The notes under the pieces are model-generated. The model was given only the letters and a program-made list of their open reading frames with translations, searched no databases and was not told the DNA's origin. Position numbers and translations under genes: made by a program. Positions 10,531-22,419 of a stretch of DNA of 64,000 nucleotides are shown piece by piece. Numbering within the stretch: the first letter of the stretch is position 1; the number at the start of each line of letters is the position of its first letter. The DNA is from Arcuatula senhousia (taxonomy: Eukaryota; Mollusca; Bivalvia; Mytilida; Mytilidae): NCBI GenBank assembly GCA_963971305.1, contig OZ020313.1, positions 53,206,203-53,270,202 of the forward strand. Direction: 5' to 3'.

Positions 10531-11700
10531 GATAAGCTTGCACAAAGCAACATATAAAAAACACACTGTAAAACTCAATCGACAAAAGTTCAATTCAACA
10601 AGAGAGAACCTAAGACAAAATACTGTACGAAAATAACAAGACAAGGAGGAACTCTCTTGAGAACACTCGAAGTTACTGACAACTAGCTAAGAAACATTTA
10701 TCGATTGATGTAAAAGAATCAAATACATCAGTTCTAAATCCGACACCCCACGTCAAAACAATGAATGATTAAGAGTTGTATCACCATACAGAACCGACAT
10801 ACTTGATCGCTGTGGTGCTTATAAATAATACAGTGGATAAAAAGTGAAAAATTTAACGTTTTAAAGTTACTATCAAGCTATCAATATTTCTGCCAAAACA
10901 TACCAAATGCAAAGATTAATGTTCTTATGTGATGAAAAATTAAGTATTACTTAAAAATGTGCTTGCTAAAGTCTGTTGCTGAGGCAGTCAATAAAATTAA
11001 AGTATGTTGTGAGTAAATAAGCCGATGCAGAATGATTGAAAGCAATTAGATATTTTAAATTTCGCAAAGATTTTAGGGTTAAGATTGCATATTGCACTAT
11101 TCCACGTTTGAAATTATCTCTCTTTTTTTTTGACGACTTGAAATATATATACATGTATTTCTATATTTGCGTTAAAGTTTTTTTAATTTGAATTCCAAAT
11201 TGTCTTGTATTTGTTAAGTTAAGTAGTTTATTTCAGGATGTGCTGCACCACATAGGAACGAAACACTATTTAATACACTTCTGAAACATTATTCTTCTTT
11301 CTATCCCAGGCGTATATTTATCGAAGCCATATGTTTTGGGTGCCAGAGCATTAATTAAGCAATAAAATATCAATAGGGCATAATTAAGTTATAATGTTCT
11401 AATTGCTTTTTCTTTATATTGTGGTTTATCAAAACCCCCGCTTGAAAAGTATGTGGGTGTTATAGTGATAGGGGTGTCCGTCATTCCGTTGGACCTCATG
11501 GTAACCATATCTTATCAGAAACTCCTCTTAAACCCTTTGATGGATTTACATGATACTTTCACACAATCTTTGTGATATAATGCAGATGTGCATCTTCTAT
11601 CTTAGGATGCGATCATAAGGATTTTTTTTTGGGGGGGGGGGGCGGGAATATTTATTTTTGAGCTGCGGCTCACAGTTTTTCTAGTTTTTATTTTATTTTC
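10531..11700. other. Region with no supported gene; repeat-like tail
   Basis: No coding region. From about 11440 to 11690 the sequence (GTCCGTCATTCCGT, a G12 run at 11631-11642, then AGCTGCGGCTC) has the look of an old interspersed repeat, but it has no second copy in this window. Confidence 0.3.
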
Positions 11701-11707
11701 GGTAGAG

Positions 11708-11800
11708 CGCCTCTCATGAAGATATAATTGTCGATTAAAGATAAGAAGTGTTGGCAAAATTCATGTAAATTACTATGTAAGTCGAAACGTGCGTCAGGCG
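11708..11800 (+). ncRNA. Degenerate hammerhead ribozyme relic
   Basis: CGCCT (11708-11712) is complementary to AGGCG (11796-11800). The core reads CTCATGA instead of CTGATGA. GAAA is at 11784-11787, followed by CGTGCG and the cleavage-type TC at 11794-11795. The stem II region is expanded to about 60 bp. The order of elements identifies it, but the core change and the insertion make activity unlikely. Confidence 0.55.
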
Positions 11801-11911
11801 TAGTAAAATGTTGCTTGGCATTTTGATGTAGAGCGTTCTTTCGCAGAGTTGTTGACGAAAGCGAAGGGTCTTACTAACATACTACTTTACAAATGAGCAG
11901 CAACCGAATTA

Positions 11912-11975
11912 ACATAGTGAATTAAAATACAACGGAAACTTCTCAATTAGCAAATCATAGAACTAAATGACGTTA
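11912..11975 (+). repeat. Paralogous empty site of the 9213-9882 element
   Basis: CATAGTGAATTAAAATACAACGG then AAACTTCTCAATTAGCAAAT matches the joined flanks of the TTAA element at 9.2-9.9 kb without the 670-bp insert. This copy has one base difference at the target. Confidence 0.7.
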
Positions 11976-12727
11976 TATATACACATGTAATATATGGACA
12001 AACTGTACAAGCAAACTAAATGACTAAAAACATATTGACTTCTCAATGGGAACTCATCTCAATGAGCAATTAAATAACTTTCAAAATACTCAATAAGCAC
12101 TGCAACTTTTCCTCAAGATCAAACAATAAAGTTATTCAAAGGCAATGCCGATCATTCTGTGAGAATGTCGCTTTAAATTCAACTTCATCAAGCAATTTCC
12201 CTAATCGAATTCTGTTAGCACATTTCTACACTGTAAAAATCAAAAGAAATATGTATGCACTTTATAATGTGATTTAGAAAACATTTACGTCTTTTTCATA
12301 GATTTCTGTTACTTAATAGAAATGGCTACGTACATATACACTTAATGTCACAGTGTGAGATAATTTAAATGTGTTTTATGAAGCGACATTTTATCGAAGA
12401 CAAAAATATAGTAAAATGTAAGTTTTTGAATTTCTCTTTCAACAGACTGACCAACAGATCGAGTTCATGATAGCCAACTCACCAATTGCAACTGACCCAA
12501 TTTAAGAAAAAAATATAAGCTTTTGTTAGATATTCAAATCGAGAAGCTCTACAAAATTGTTCGTAGGATGAACCCCTATGTGGGTTATAGCTGTTTTATT
12601 GTTTAAAAATAATTTGGCTCCTATATATATTTCTTATTTAGTTTTTACCTTTTAAATGTGGCTTCATCATCCATTTATTTATCTATTTTAATTATACACA
12701 AGCCACAGTGCAACATACTTTATTTAT
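11976..12727. other. Region with no supported gene
   Basis: AT-rich sequence upstream of the Penelope-like element. It may include that element's 5' untranslated part, but no boundary is visible. Confidence 0.3.
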
Positions 12728-13539
12728 TTGAATTTACAATTTGTACTCTTACCCGTTGCAACCATGTCCTCCTTAAAAGATCTCCTCTTCATATTGTTCA
12801 AAAGTTTTTCTAAATTCATCTCTCCACATCCTGACTTTGTACAGAGGACAGCTATTGATCTCTATAGAACTATCATCGCCATTACCAAGTTCAATAGCCA
12901 TCTATGTTTTCTTCGAAAATGTCTTCAACTCAATACAGTTCCGAAAGGTTTCATTCCATCTTTTCATCCCATTGACGAAATCTCAAACCACAAGGTCTTA
13001 GCGACCTCTCTAGAAACTATATCGTCATCTTACTCAAGATCTCTTGTTCGTCTTACGTTATCCGCCATATCTGAAAAATTGAAATCTCTTACCTTGAGAA
13101 AGTTTATTCTGAAAAACAAATTGCACCTAGACTGTCATAAGATTGTGGCCAACTCTATTGTAGAAGAGATTCGCCTCCTCAACAAATCAGTCTACGATTT
13201 TCTATATTTTGAAAAAGAAACGAAACTGCAATCTCTGGCTCCACAATGTGATCACAACTTGGACACTCCTGTCGACACCAACGATACCTAGACCGAAAAT
13301 TTTGAAGTCACTGTCCATTGTGTACAAGATTCAATCAAGCTTTTTCAAGCAGAGTTGAGTCTTCTGTCCAAAGGTCTAAATTTTGTTCCAACAACTTCCT
13401 TAGCAGACTCTATAAGAAAATACGTCTCATACGATCACTAAAAAAATTCTTTCTTCGTTATCAGCCACAAGTAGAAAAGTTCAAAATTGAGTTAAAAGAT
13501 ATGATAGTTAATTGTTTTAATTAGTGTTTGACTGGTCTG

Positions 13540-13810
13540 CTGTACTGAGATGATCACCTCAATATCCCTATTGTGTCTCACAACTATGTTGTGTTCTATG
13601 GTCATTACCGGATCCTAAGATCGCAATGGAAGAGGGAGGTTTGGCGCCATAAAACCTGGTTTAACCCACCATTTCGTTTGAAATGCCTGTACCAAGTCAG
13701 GACCATTGCGATCCACCAGTTCTTCGGTGTGACTGATTCGTTTTTGTCGTTTTCTCTGGACTGTGAAATTGATCATTCAAGTTCGGTAGTTTTGTTATTA
13801 CCTTTATTCA
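13540..13810 (+). repeat. Dispersed repeat family A, copy 2 (inside the Penelope-like element)
   Basis: GATCGCAATGG (13619-13629) and its reverse complement (13703-13713) span 95 bp, between CACAACTATGTTGTG upstream and TTGATCATTCAAGTTCGGTA downstream. The block is shared with 16450-16725, including about 100 bp of coding-like sequence before it. Confidence 0.65.
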
Positions 13811-14530
13811 AAACCATACGGACATCCAAAACTTCTTCAGACGCCTCCTCTTAAAAGCTTTTTTCCACGAGGAGGAAAATAACCAATTTGACGAGGAGAA
13901 TGATGAAGCCGCCTCTTTGTTTCGCGAATATGGCAACAAAAAATCAAATTTCACTCCCAAAACATCCTGGTTTCATGTTTTGGAGAAATATATCAAATCT
14001 TGTCTTAACCAAATTGATAATTTAAAAACCAAACTCCTCAAAAGACATAATCTGACTAGTAACGAACAAACTGCTCTCCGAAATTTAAAGACCCGCACAG
14101 ACATAGTCATAAAACCTGCTGACAAAGGGGGTGCATTGGTCGCTTGGGATGCCAAGTCTTATGTCTCCGAGGGCGATTTTCAACTTGCAAACCCAACATT
14201 CTATTGTAAATTAAAAAAACAATAATACTAAGAAAATCAGCAACAAATCAAAGAATTTATCAAAACATCCGTGGAGAACAATGATCTTCCAGATAATGCT
14301 AGAAACTGGATTGTTTCCCAACCCAGGACATCGAGATTCTACATGCTTCCTAAAATCCATAAATTGGGAAACCCTGGTAGACCCATAGTCTCTGCATGTA
14401 GTTGTTCGACTGAAAACATTTCCAGTTTTCTCCATAATTTTTTCATGCCAATAGTGGAGAACTTGCCCACCTATGTTAAGGTCACTACTTATGCTCTTAA
14501 TTTGAACCTGAAAATCCAAATGACTTTAGA

Positions 14531-15913
14531 TTGTTCTCCATGGATGTTACTGCTCTCTACACTAGTATTCCGAACAACGATGCCATGATCGCTTTAAAAC
14601 ATTTTTTGGACAGAAGACCCAATCCCTATGTGAAAACGGATGTCATCTTGAGATTAGCAGAACTTGTTCTCAATCTCAACACTTTTCAGTTTAATGGAGA
14701 GTTTTATTCTCAGTCTGGCGGTGTTGCCATGGGCACTAAGATGGGTCCTAGTTTCGCCTGTCTGTGTGTTATGTATTTGGAAGAGAAAATGTTTTCTGAA
14801 TACGTTGGTCCTGTTCCTGACCTATACAAACGATACATAGATGATGTTTTCGGTGTATCCTCTGATAGTGAAGATGATTTGAACTCGTTTATCAGCTTAG
14901 TCTCTTCCTATCACCCTGCCATTCAGTACACCTTTACAATCTCGCAAGAGAAACTATCCTTCCTTGACTTGGAATGTAGCATCCTTAACGGCAAAATAGA
15001 AACGTCTGTATTCTATAAACCCACTGATGCACACTGCTACCTGAACTATCAATCTTGTCATCCCCAGAGCTGCAAAAATGCCATTCCTAGGTCTCAATTT
15101 CTGAGACTTAAACGTATCTGCAGCAATGAGGATGATTTTAAAGTTCAAAGCAGCACTATAAAATCATTCTTTGTCAAAATGGGATATCCTAACAACATAT
15201 TGGATAACGCTATCGACTCAGTATCCCGGGTGACACGATCCAAGGCTTTGGAGCCCAGGTCAAGACGCAAGAATGACCGTATACATTTGGTACTTACATA
15301 CCACCCTCATAACATCGTTATACGGAACATTCTGTTGCGCAATTTCAAGTCCATCGTCTTGAAGGACGAACACATGTCGACAGTGTTCGACTCGCTACCC
15401 CTGGCTGCTTTTCGCAAAGGTAAGAGTTTGAGGCAACATCTTGTCTCCAGTTCATTTGACAAATCCAAGAGACGTCCTCGCTCTGACTTTTCAGGCACCA
15501 GGGGTTGTGGTCGATCCATCTGTGTCACATGTCCTTTTACCAGCTGGGAGACTGAAGAGATAGTTGACCCCTCCAACACCTTCAAGTTGAAGAACGGTTA
15601 TACCTGCATCTCCGAAAATGTCATTTACGCCATCCGCTGTGCTAAGTGCCTTAAAATTAACGTAGAAGAAACCTATCGTAGACTGGGTGACAGATTTGCT
15701 GAACACAGGAGAAGTGTTCTCAAATGCGACGATTGCCCAGTCGGCCAGCACTTTTCATTACCAAACCATAGCGTCCAGGATATGCAGGTGACCGTTCTCC
15801 TTGAAACATGCACCGGCGAAAAACAAAGACAGTTTCTTGAGCAAAGAATAATCAACTTTTTAGGCACTTTTCAACCCTTTGGTATGAATGTAAAAAGACA
15901 GACCTTTTCTTAA
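14531..15913 (+). CDS. Penelope-like RT palm to GIY-YIG, longest open part
   Basis: 460 codons without a stop, covering RT motifs from TALYTSIP through GGVAMGTKMGPSFAC and YIDDVFG, then a linker, a Cys-rich segment (GCGRSICVTCP) and the GIY-YIG-like domain. The start ATG is internal to the original protein, so this is the intact 3' part of a broken ORF rather than an independent gene. Confidence 0.7.
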   Translation: MFSMDVTALYTSIPNNDAMIALKHFLDRRPNPYVKTDVILRLAELVLNLNTFQFNGEFYSQSGGVAMGTKMGPSFACLCVMYLEEKMFSEYVGPVPDLYKRYIDDVFGVSSDSEDDLNSFISLVSSYHPAIQYTFTISQEKLSFLDLECSILNGKIETSVFYKPTDAHCYLNYQSCHPQSCKNAIPRSQFLRLKRICSNEDDFKVQSSTIKSFFVKMGYPNNILDNAIDSVSRVTRSKALEPRSRRKNDRIHLVLTYHPHNIVIRNILLRNFKSIVLKDEHMSTVFDSLPLAAFRKGKSLRQHLVSSSFDKSKRRPRSDFSGTRGCGRSICVTCPFTSWETEEIVDPSNTFKLKNGYTCISENVIYAIRCAKCLKINVEETYRRLGDRFAEHRRSVLKCDDCPVGQHFSLPNHSVQDMQVTVLLETCTGEKQRQFLEQRIINFLGTFQPFGMNVKRQTFS

Positions 15914-16319
15914 TATTTATAAATTAGTCATCAAGTTCAGGATAAAAATACCACGTGATGTTCTTCGAGTCAATTTTATGTCATTCTATCCTCGTCGAGG
16001 CTATTTAAGGCTAATAAGTTTCATTAGAGACCAAGTGAACGATTCAGGTTCCTGTAAGCCTCTCGTTTATATGCTTGTAGCTTTGTACTTTCATCTGTTT
16101 TTCCATTTCCATGACACTGTGTTACAAAAAAATCTCTCCACGAGAGATATCAGAGACGATTTTAATTATCAAATTAATAATTATCTTAACCTGGAAAGTA
16201 AAATACCCACCCACTAGCATATGGGGTGTATATTTCACAACTTATTCGATATGTCAGGGGTTGTACTAATTTTTCAGGTTTTTTTCCCCGACATCGTTGT
16301 TTCCATGTTTGGCTTTTAG

Positions 16320-16725
16320 ACCAAGGTTATATGAAAATACGTCTCATACTGTCACTTAAAAGTTTTCCTTTCGATATGAGCCACTGGTAGCAAATTTCAA
16401 AATTATGTCAGATGAAATTATTGTGATTGTTTCAATTAGTTTGTGCTATTTTGTGATCACATTTTTATTGCCATTGTGTCTCACAACTATGTTGTGTTTT
16501 GTGTTACCAGACCCTTAGATCGCAATGGAAGAGGGTGGTTTGGCGACACAATATCTTGTCCAATCCACCATTTTCTTAGTGTCTGTACCAATGCAGGGCC
16601 ATTGGAATCTTCAATTTCACTGTCATGTCTTTGCCTTGTTTTGTATTTTCTACTTGGACATATGAGATTGATCATTCCAGTTCGGTAATTATGCCGTTAC
16701 CTTTATTTCTATTTTAAATGGTAAT
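16320..16725 (+). repeat. Partial second copy of the 13410-13810 segment (family A, copy 3)
   Basis: AAAATACGTCTCATAC, a GCCACTGGTAG-like stretch, CACAACTATGTTGTG, GATCGCAATGGAAGAGGG and GATTGATCATTCCAGTTCGG follow in the same order as at 13410-13810. It lies about 400 bp downstream of the Penelope-like ORF. A repeated 5' segment downstream of the unit resembles the tandem or pseudo-LTR arrangement of Penelope elements, but a repeat insertion is equally possible. Confidence 0.55.
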
Positions 16726-16800
16726 GAAAAAAGCCTGAATTAAATCAAAGTATGTCATAACTGGATTTATCAATGTTTGTTTTACCATTCAGTTCATGAT

Positions 16801-16950
16801 CTGTAGCGGATCCAGAAATTTTCAAACGAGGGGGGGGGGGCTATTATAAAAAAAAAACCTGCTGGGACCTCTTGTTTCATACAGTTTCTAACCATTTTTT
16901 TTGTCAAACAGGGGTGGGGGCGCCAGGTACGCCGGTCCTAGATCCGCCTT
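16801..16950. mobile_element. Short inverted-repeat element (MITE-like)
   Basis: AGCGGATCCAGAAATTTT on the left and CCTAGATCCGCC on the right are imperfect inverted termini around a G-rich core. No clear target duplication. Confidence 0.4.
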
Positions 16951-17480
16951 TGCTGATGTTAATCAAAGTACAGTACAGTGATTATCGCCCTATAATTTGA
17001 TAATTCAACGAATATATATTTACTTTTGATTATAAACGCAGTTAGAATTGTACGTATAAGTTTTGCATAAAAAATGAAATTATGCATTATTTACTTATAT
17101 TACATTTTGTGTGTTTATATATTATTTGCTTTTTCGTGTTGTTCTCGTTTCTGTTTACTGGCTTTGTCTTTGTCCTTTCGGACTTTTGACATCACTCTCA
17201 GTTAACATGTTTAAGAAATTTTATTAGACTAATTGAGCAACTGGTGACAAGAGTGTTTCGACCAACCCCTTTCGTTATTGGACAATTATTGATGTTAGTA
17301 TATGTGAATTATGTTACACTATACTTCTACCAAAGATTGTCCGAACTTCAAATTTACTTCAGTTATACATATGTATATACATTGTACTTTTCGATAATAT
17401 AAACTCCTTTTCCATTGCAGACAAACGATTAAATATTTTGTGCGTTGTTTGTATGAATTCATTTGTTTGTTGTGTTTCGA

Positions 17481-17483
17481 TGC

Positions 17484-17520
<37 letters not shown>

Positions 17521-17557
17521 ATTGTTGTTGTTGTTGTTGTTGTTTGTTGTTGTTTTG
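17481..17557. repeat. (TTG)n microsatellite
   Basis: About 24 TTG units with one ATTG and one TTTG interruption. The poly-Asn frame on the other strand is an artefact of this tract. Confidence 0.9.
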
Positions 17558-17799
17558 CTTTTGATTAAAAAGTCTTGAAGTGTAATCATTTATTCGACTC
17601 TGTTTAAACAGTTCGGATAGTTCTTATCCAATCTTGCAACGATTCGAACTCTGGTTCTTTGCACACCTCTCGATTTATCTAACCTCTGGCATATCTAACC
17701 GCTCCTCAAAGCTTTCTTGATGGATTTTAAGCTATGGTTCTAATCTTTACGCTGTGTTTTATTTTGAATTTGAGTTAATGCAATCTAAAAATTCCCTGG

Positions 17800-18060
17800 T
17801 ATGTCTTTGTTTCGTTTTGTCTTTTCTTCTTGAATATATCAGATTGATCATCATAGTTCGGTAGTATTGTTGTTACCTTTTTCTGCATCTCATATATCCC
17901 CAGGAACTTAAGATTTTTATAAGTCTGCTTAATTCCTGGATTTACATCTTGCAATTGTCAACCAAGACTTGTACAAAGCTGTATGACAAACGTAATAATT
18001 TCAATTTTCCCATAGTCAACTTTCATTTGTGTGTAACAACATTCCAATCCAGCATATAGA
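17800..18060 (+). pseudogene. Family A fragment followed by Penelope-type RT fragment
   Basis: GATTGATCATCATAGTTCGG (family A end) runs into a frame reading LHLIYPQELK and then, after a worn stretch, TKTCTKLYDKRNNFNFPIVNF. The latter two motifs lie after the YIDD box in the RT family seen at 54.4-55.5 kb. About 180 bp, broken by at least one stop. Confidence 0.5.
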
Positions 18061-18269
18061 GTATCTTCTTACTGATTCCTTCGTCTAAAACTTGCGGGTG
18101 TACCGGGTATAGAATGAATTTTCTCGTTATGATGTAGATTTTGTTCTTTTCATTAAATATTAATAAAAAAAAAGTATAAAGGAAGCGATGTACTTTAAGA
18201 ATGTATGAGGTCTCTGATTTTGGAAAAAATCAAAACTAGAAAATGTATCTACATGTATGAGCTACAGAT

Positions 18270-18785
18270 GATTTGTCCTCTCTTGAAATATAATTGAGCA
18301 CAACATGTTGTGTCAGAGAAATGGACCTTAATCAAGAACCTAAGCAAAGATGTACATGTGAAAGATTTACATAGCTATGACCTAATTTCTAGTGGGTGGT
18401 GTCATACTACCTTAGACCCATCTAGTGGTGAAATATTATTGCCCTTCTTCCATGTGTAGTACCGATATGAGGACTACAACCATGAAATTAATCAAAGTTG
18501 TTCATTTTTAAAATACAGCTCACAGAGACCTAATTTTTAACGGATGGTGTCATGCTACCCAAGACACAGCTAGACGTAAATACCATTGACCCCATCATGT
18601 AGTAACCTAGAATTGGACTTTAATCATGAAATTTACAAAAGTCGATCATGCGTGAAATATAGGTCGCGACCAAAATTATTATAAGAGGTGGTGTCGTGCT
18701 ACCCAAGACACATTTAGTTGGCAAAATATAATTGATCTTCAACATCTAGTACCTTAACCAAGAAATCAACCAAAGTGTTACGGAC
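18270..18785 (+). repeat. Diverged tandem array, unit about 150 bp
   Basis: Three recognisable units begin near 18379, 18529 and 18670. Each carries GTGGTGTCATGCTACC-like and AATCATGAAATTTAC-like segments in order, and a partial fourth precedes them. Identity between units is only moderate. No coding function is seen. Confidence 0.65.
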
Positions 18786-19149
18786 ACACAAAGTAAAATA
18801 TATGTCTTTCACGCATACGTGGATGGGCCATAATAAAATGAAACAAAGCGGGTATCACTTAACGATTAACTTGGTTATGCAGAATATTTATATGTCTTGG
18901 TGTAAAACCAACAGTATCAAATGAATTTAGTGCTCGTACCCAAACATTTTGATTAAATAGCCAAATCCATCATTGAGAATGGGAAATAAGGTGTTAGGTT
19001 CAAAAATTTTAATTTCAGACAGTCTGGAAAATCAAAGTAGCAACAGAATTACCGAACTTGGAGAATCAATCTCAATGTCCCAAATCAAAAGACAAAACAT
19101 GGAAGACATACCTGAAAAATTTAAGACTGCAAGGGTACTTACTAACTCG

Positions 19150-19330
19150 TTAAAGGCATTTCAAAACAAATGGTGGGTTGAACCAGGTTGTATATGGCAC
19201 GCCAAACCTCTCCCTTCCACTGTGATTTCATGGATCGATAGTAGCACAACACACAACATGGCTGTAAAAGAAGAAGAGAACATTTATGGATATTGAAGTG
19301 ATAATATCGGTCACCACTTCCCATTACTTT
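19150..19330 (-). repeat. Dispersed repeat family A, copy 4
   Basis: Minus-strand sequence matching family A (GTTTGGCG, ACCCACCATTTG, TTTGAAATGCC). The 11-bp arms are mutated, and the palindromic part reads CATGTTGTGTGTTGTG. Confidence 0.55.
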
Positions 19331-19739
19331 TACCATAATTTTGATTTTTTCCACAAATGGATGATACCGAAAGGGGAACTTTTTTAGAGCTCGTTTTTTT
19401 TTTTTATCGCTTTTGTCTAGTCAGTTATAAAGACAGCGGTGTCGTATAAAATTCAAAAATAATTGTACAAGTCCTGGCATATCGAATTAGTTGTCAAATT
19501 TAATTACTATAAGCAAGTGAAGTAAGTATGTTAAATTTCATATTAAGAAAATCAAAGTCGTATTTTTTTTCTAACTGTGATAAGCACTCTAGTCGAATTC
19601 GAGATGCAAATCAAAAACTAATGCGATAATCTAAAACACGATAGAAATATGGGTGTGAGAGAAGTCGGACAATCAGGGTTGTTATACCCTTGGGAACATC
19701 TGATCCAGCAGCATTGGCTTTATTTCATTGTCATATATT

Positions 19740-20570
19740 TTGACTTTCTGTCACAGTTGGCGAAAAGAATGGTGACGTTTTTCTTGTATTGGATTCCAAA
19801 ATACCATAAAAATCCTTAAAGCAAGGTTTTATTTCTATGTCTTACGAATGTGCCACTATACTTTAATAAGTGTGTTGTTTTTTTTTCAAATATATCAACA
19901 ATGAAATTTATTCGCCAAAATTGCTTTTGGTGTTTTCTAGAAAAGATATAAATTAATGCGACTTCAAAAAATAACTTAAGAACTGGCAGAAAATCTCCAC
20001 TCTCATTCATGTTTGTCTTGAAATAATTGATTCACTACATTATATACCTCAGATTTGCATGCTCAGCTTAAATTTCGATTGGCACAGCTTCTATGAAAAG
20101 AACGGAAACACCATTAGAATTTAGTGTCAGTCGATTTTGCTAAAACTGTTTTTGTCATTTATGAGTCTAGTAAAAAGAACAAATTATGAAGAACAAATAA
20201 TCGATATGCTCATCTCTCCTCTACAAAACAAACTAGTAAAGTTTGGGGAACATGTGTTTTTTTTTTCAGTGGACAATTGGAATCCCATGAGCACTATTAA
20301 TTCACTATTGTTTGCTGATATGCTTATTCAGTTATTTGAAGTGGACCAAAAAATCGCTTCCAGAAAAAAAGATTACACGTCGACTCCCTTCCGTTATATT
20401 GATGATGTGCTTAAACTAAACGATTATCGATTATATAACTTACTGTATCTCATTCCCCCCGAAAACTTTAAAAAAAATTTAGAACACAGTGCTGTAACAC
20501 TCGTAGTAGGCGGTATGACAAACATGATGATTTCATATTTATTATCTTTAACTTTTCCTAGTGTGTAACA
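19740..20570 (+). pseudogene. Penelope-type reverse transcriptase relic
   Basis: LYWIPKYHKNP followed by a stop lies near 19780. Then come EEQIIDML, a corrupted QTIGIPMGTN-like segment (SVDNWNPMSTINS) and FRYIDDVLKLNDYRL near 20390, ending at 20568. The order matches the copy at 54380-55505. The region between (19850-20090) shows no RT motif and is either decayed or an insertion. Confidence 0.6.
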
Positions 20571-21430
20571 ACGTTTCCTCCGTTACGTCTTATGTTTTTG
20601 ACATACTGCCCTAATTGAATCGCTATTCCGGATCTTGTGGGGTATTTTATGGATTTGGTAATAGAGCGTCTCTTCTGACACACAAATTGCTAGCACAGGC
20701 TATATGGTACTCCACGACTACTGTCTTCACTCAATAATTTTTACAGAAGACATCTTACTAGTCGACTAAATACGGGATTTCTATTTCTCACAAATACAGA
20801 TGCTGTTCTGATAAATGTTTGATACTATAGCACTTTTCCTGATTTGACTTACACTTTATTGACAAGGTGACGAGTGTGTTACAGCACTGTATCTGCTTAC
20901 CCTTCCGAAGCACCTGATGTACACATCATAATTTGAGTTGTTGTCTATATTTTGGTTGTTTTTGGTGAAAAGAAGATAATGAGACATGGAAAAGTATACT
21001 CGACAGAAACTACATATAACAGCAACAATCTAAATATTCAAAATGGAACCAACCAGCAGCCTTCAATTTGGCCAGAGGTCGCCGCTCACTGTTATGAAAT
21101 TGGTCTTAGTCATAAATCATAATGCCTGCGCTTCAAATCCTGAGACAAAATGCTTTGGTGTGTTATTCTTTGTCTCATTTTCAACCTTTTCAGACATAAG
21201 ACATTCGAATGCCTATTGTTACTAGATATAATAAAGAAATTACAAAAAGCAAGGACACCAATTGCTCTGTTTTCCAAATTTATTTTTTTACATCAACAGT
21301 TACATGTAAGGGTTAAGAAATAAGAAATTTGGTTTTGATCTATTCTCTGAGTGTGTGTTTTTGTATGGTGTGTCCATATGACAAATAAGAACATAGAACA
21401 AAATTGTGTTCTTGTGAAATAGAGCGATTG
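20571..21430. other. Region with no supported gene
   Basis: No continuous coding or repeat unit except a weak family D relative near 21040-21130. Confidence 0.3.
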
Positions 21431-21668
21431 GTGCCATTCGGACATTTTTCAAAACAGCGACATTTTCATTTTTTTCTTCAAAATAGTGATCTATCGAAAC
21501 AGCGACAAAACATACATCAAAACTGCGTCATTCACCTGTTTATCCCCAAGAGACAATGAACTAAACGTACGACATCCATCGTCCCTACTCCCCTATATCT
21601 CACTTTTCCAGTGGATGTCAAAACTCTTAAGTTATAACTGTTTTGAATAGTGTCCGGGATTGAGTTCC

Positions 21669-21702
21669 CATCATCATCATCATTATCATCATCATCATCA
21701 TT
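21669..21702. repeat. (ATC)n microsatellite
   Basis: Imperfect ATC repeats, interrupted by one ATTATC. Confidence 0.8.
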
Positions 21703-22419
21703 CCATGTTCATTTTATTATTTCTATCTTGTTCATGTCCCTGATATAGCCGAAATCGTGTTGTTTTGCAGTAAGGCAATAGGTAACTGACAAACTAAAAT
21801 TAACTAAATGTACGAGAAAAAGTTAGATTTGAAGTTAATGTATGCTTTTAAGTTTCAGTGCATAAAGGTCATATTATTCAAAAATAGAGTGCCATAAAGA
21901 AACAACTCAGTCGAATTGAAGTAAAGATTGGCCACAGGTTTTTTGTCAGACTTTTCACAGTTGAGGTCTTTCAAATCATGGAAGCATTGAATTTAGTACT
22001 TCCATTATCAAATTGAGAAATTTTGAATTATCAATCGATAAATCTCATGGACCTAGGAATCGTCGTAGCGTTTTTTTTAATGCTTCTCACTTTGAAATAT
22101 CTATGTTTCCTTTAACAGCCATGACAGCATTGCTAGTTCAAATATTTTAGTTAAATACTGCCAGTCCCTATGCATTTTTTTTTGCGATCGTATTATGTTA
22201 TGGCGATTTCGTTGTCGTCATTGTCGTTGTCGCAGTAGATACTTTGGTTTCCGTGCGATAATTTGTTTGTGGTAGTAAAGCGATTGTTATATAATTTTGA
22301 TACATGTATGATGTGTGTAACCACTACAGGAAGGTTGGTATTGCATTTGGTGTTTCTGGTCCATACCGTTACAGAAAAAAAGCCGAAAGGGTCTAAAATG
22401 TGCGTTTTGACAAAACGTA

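Larger units (their letters stand above)
12728..15913 (+). mobile_element. Penelope-like retroelement (RT plus GIY-YIG), decayed
   Basis: An N-terminal frame (12728-13291) is followed by the ELSLLSKGLNFVPT motif near 13347, an RT N-terminal motif (DIVIKPADKGGALVAWD, 13917-14225), LPKIHK-type sequence (14271 on), FSMDVTALYTSIPNN (14531 on), the catalytic YIDD at 14834-14845, a cysteine cluster near 15505 and a GIY-YIG-like domain (VIYAIRC...RLGDRFAEHRRS...FLEQRI...GMN) to 15913. Order and domains fit EN-positive Penelope-like elements. The reading frame is broken by a family A repeat (about 13540-13810), stops at 14223 and 14229, and a frame change between 14490 and 14530. The YIG half-motif reads INVEET, so endonuclease activity is doubtful. 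Confidence 0.85.

Noticed and set aside
12728..16725. Expressed reverse transcriptase gene
   Set aside because: Two stops, a frame change, an inserted repeat and a damaged YIG motif show that it is a decayed copy.
17359..17589. Poly-asparagine protein
   Set aside because: Produced by the TTG microsatellite.
18270..18785. CRISPR-like array
   Set aside because: Whole units are diverged repeats of about 150 bp, not short identical repeats with unique spacers, in eukaryotic DNA.
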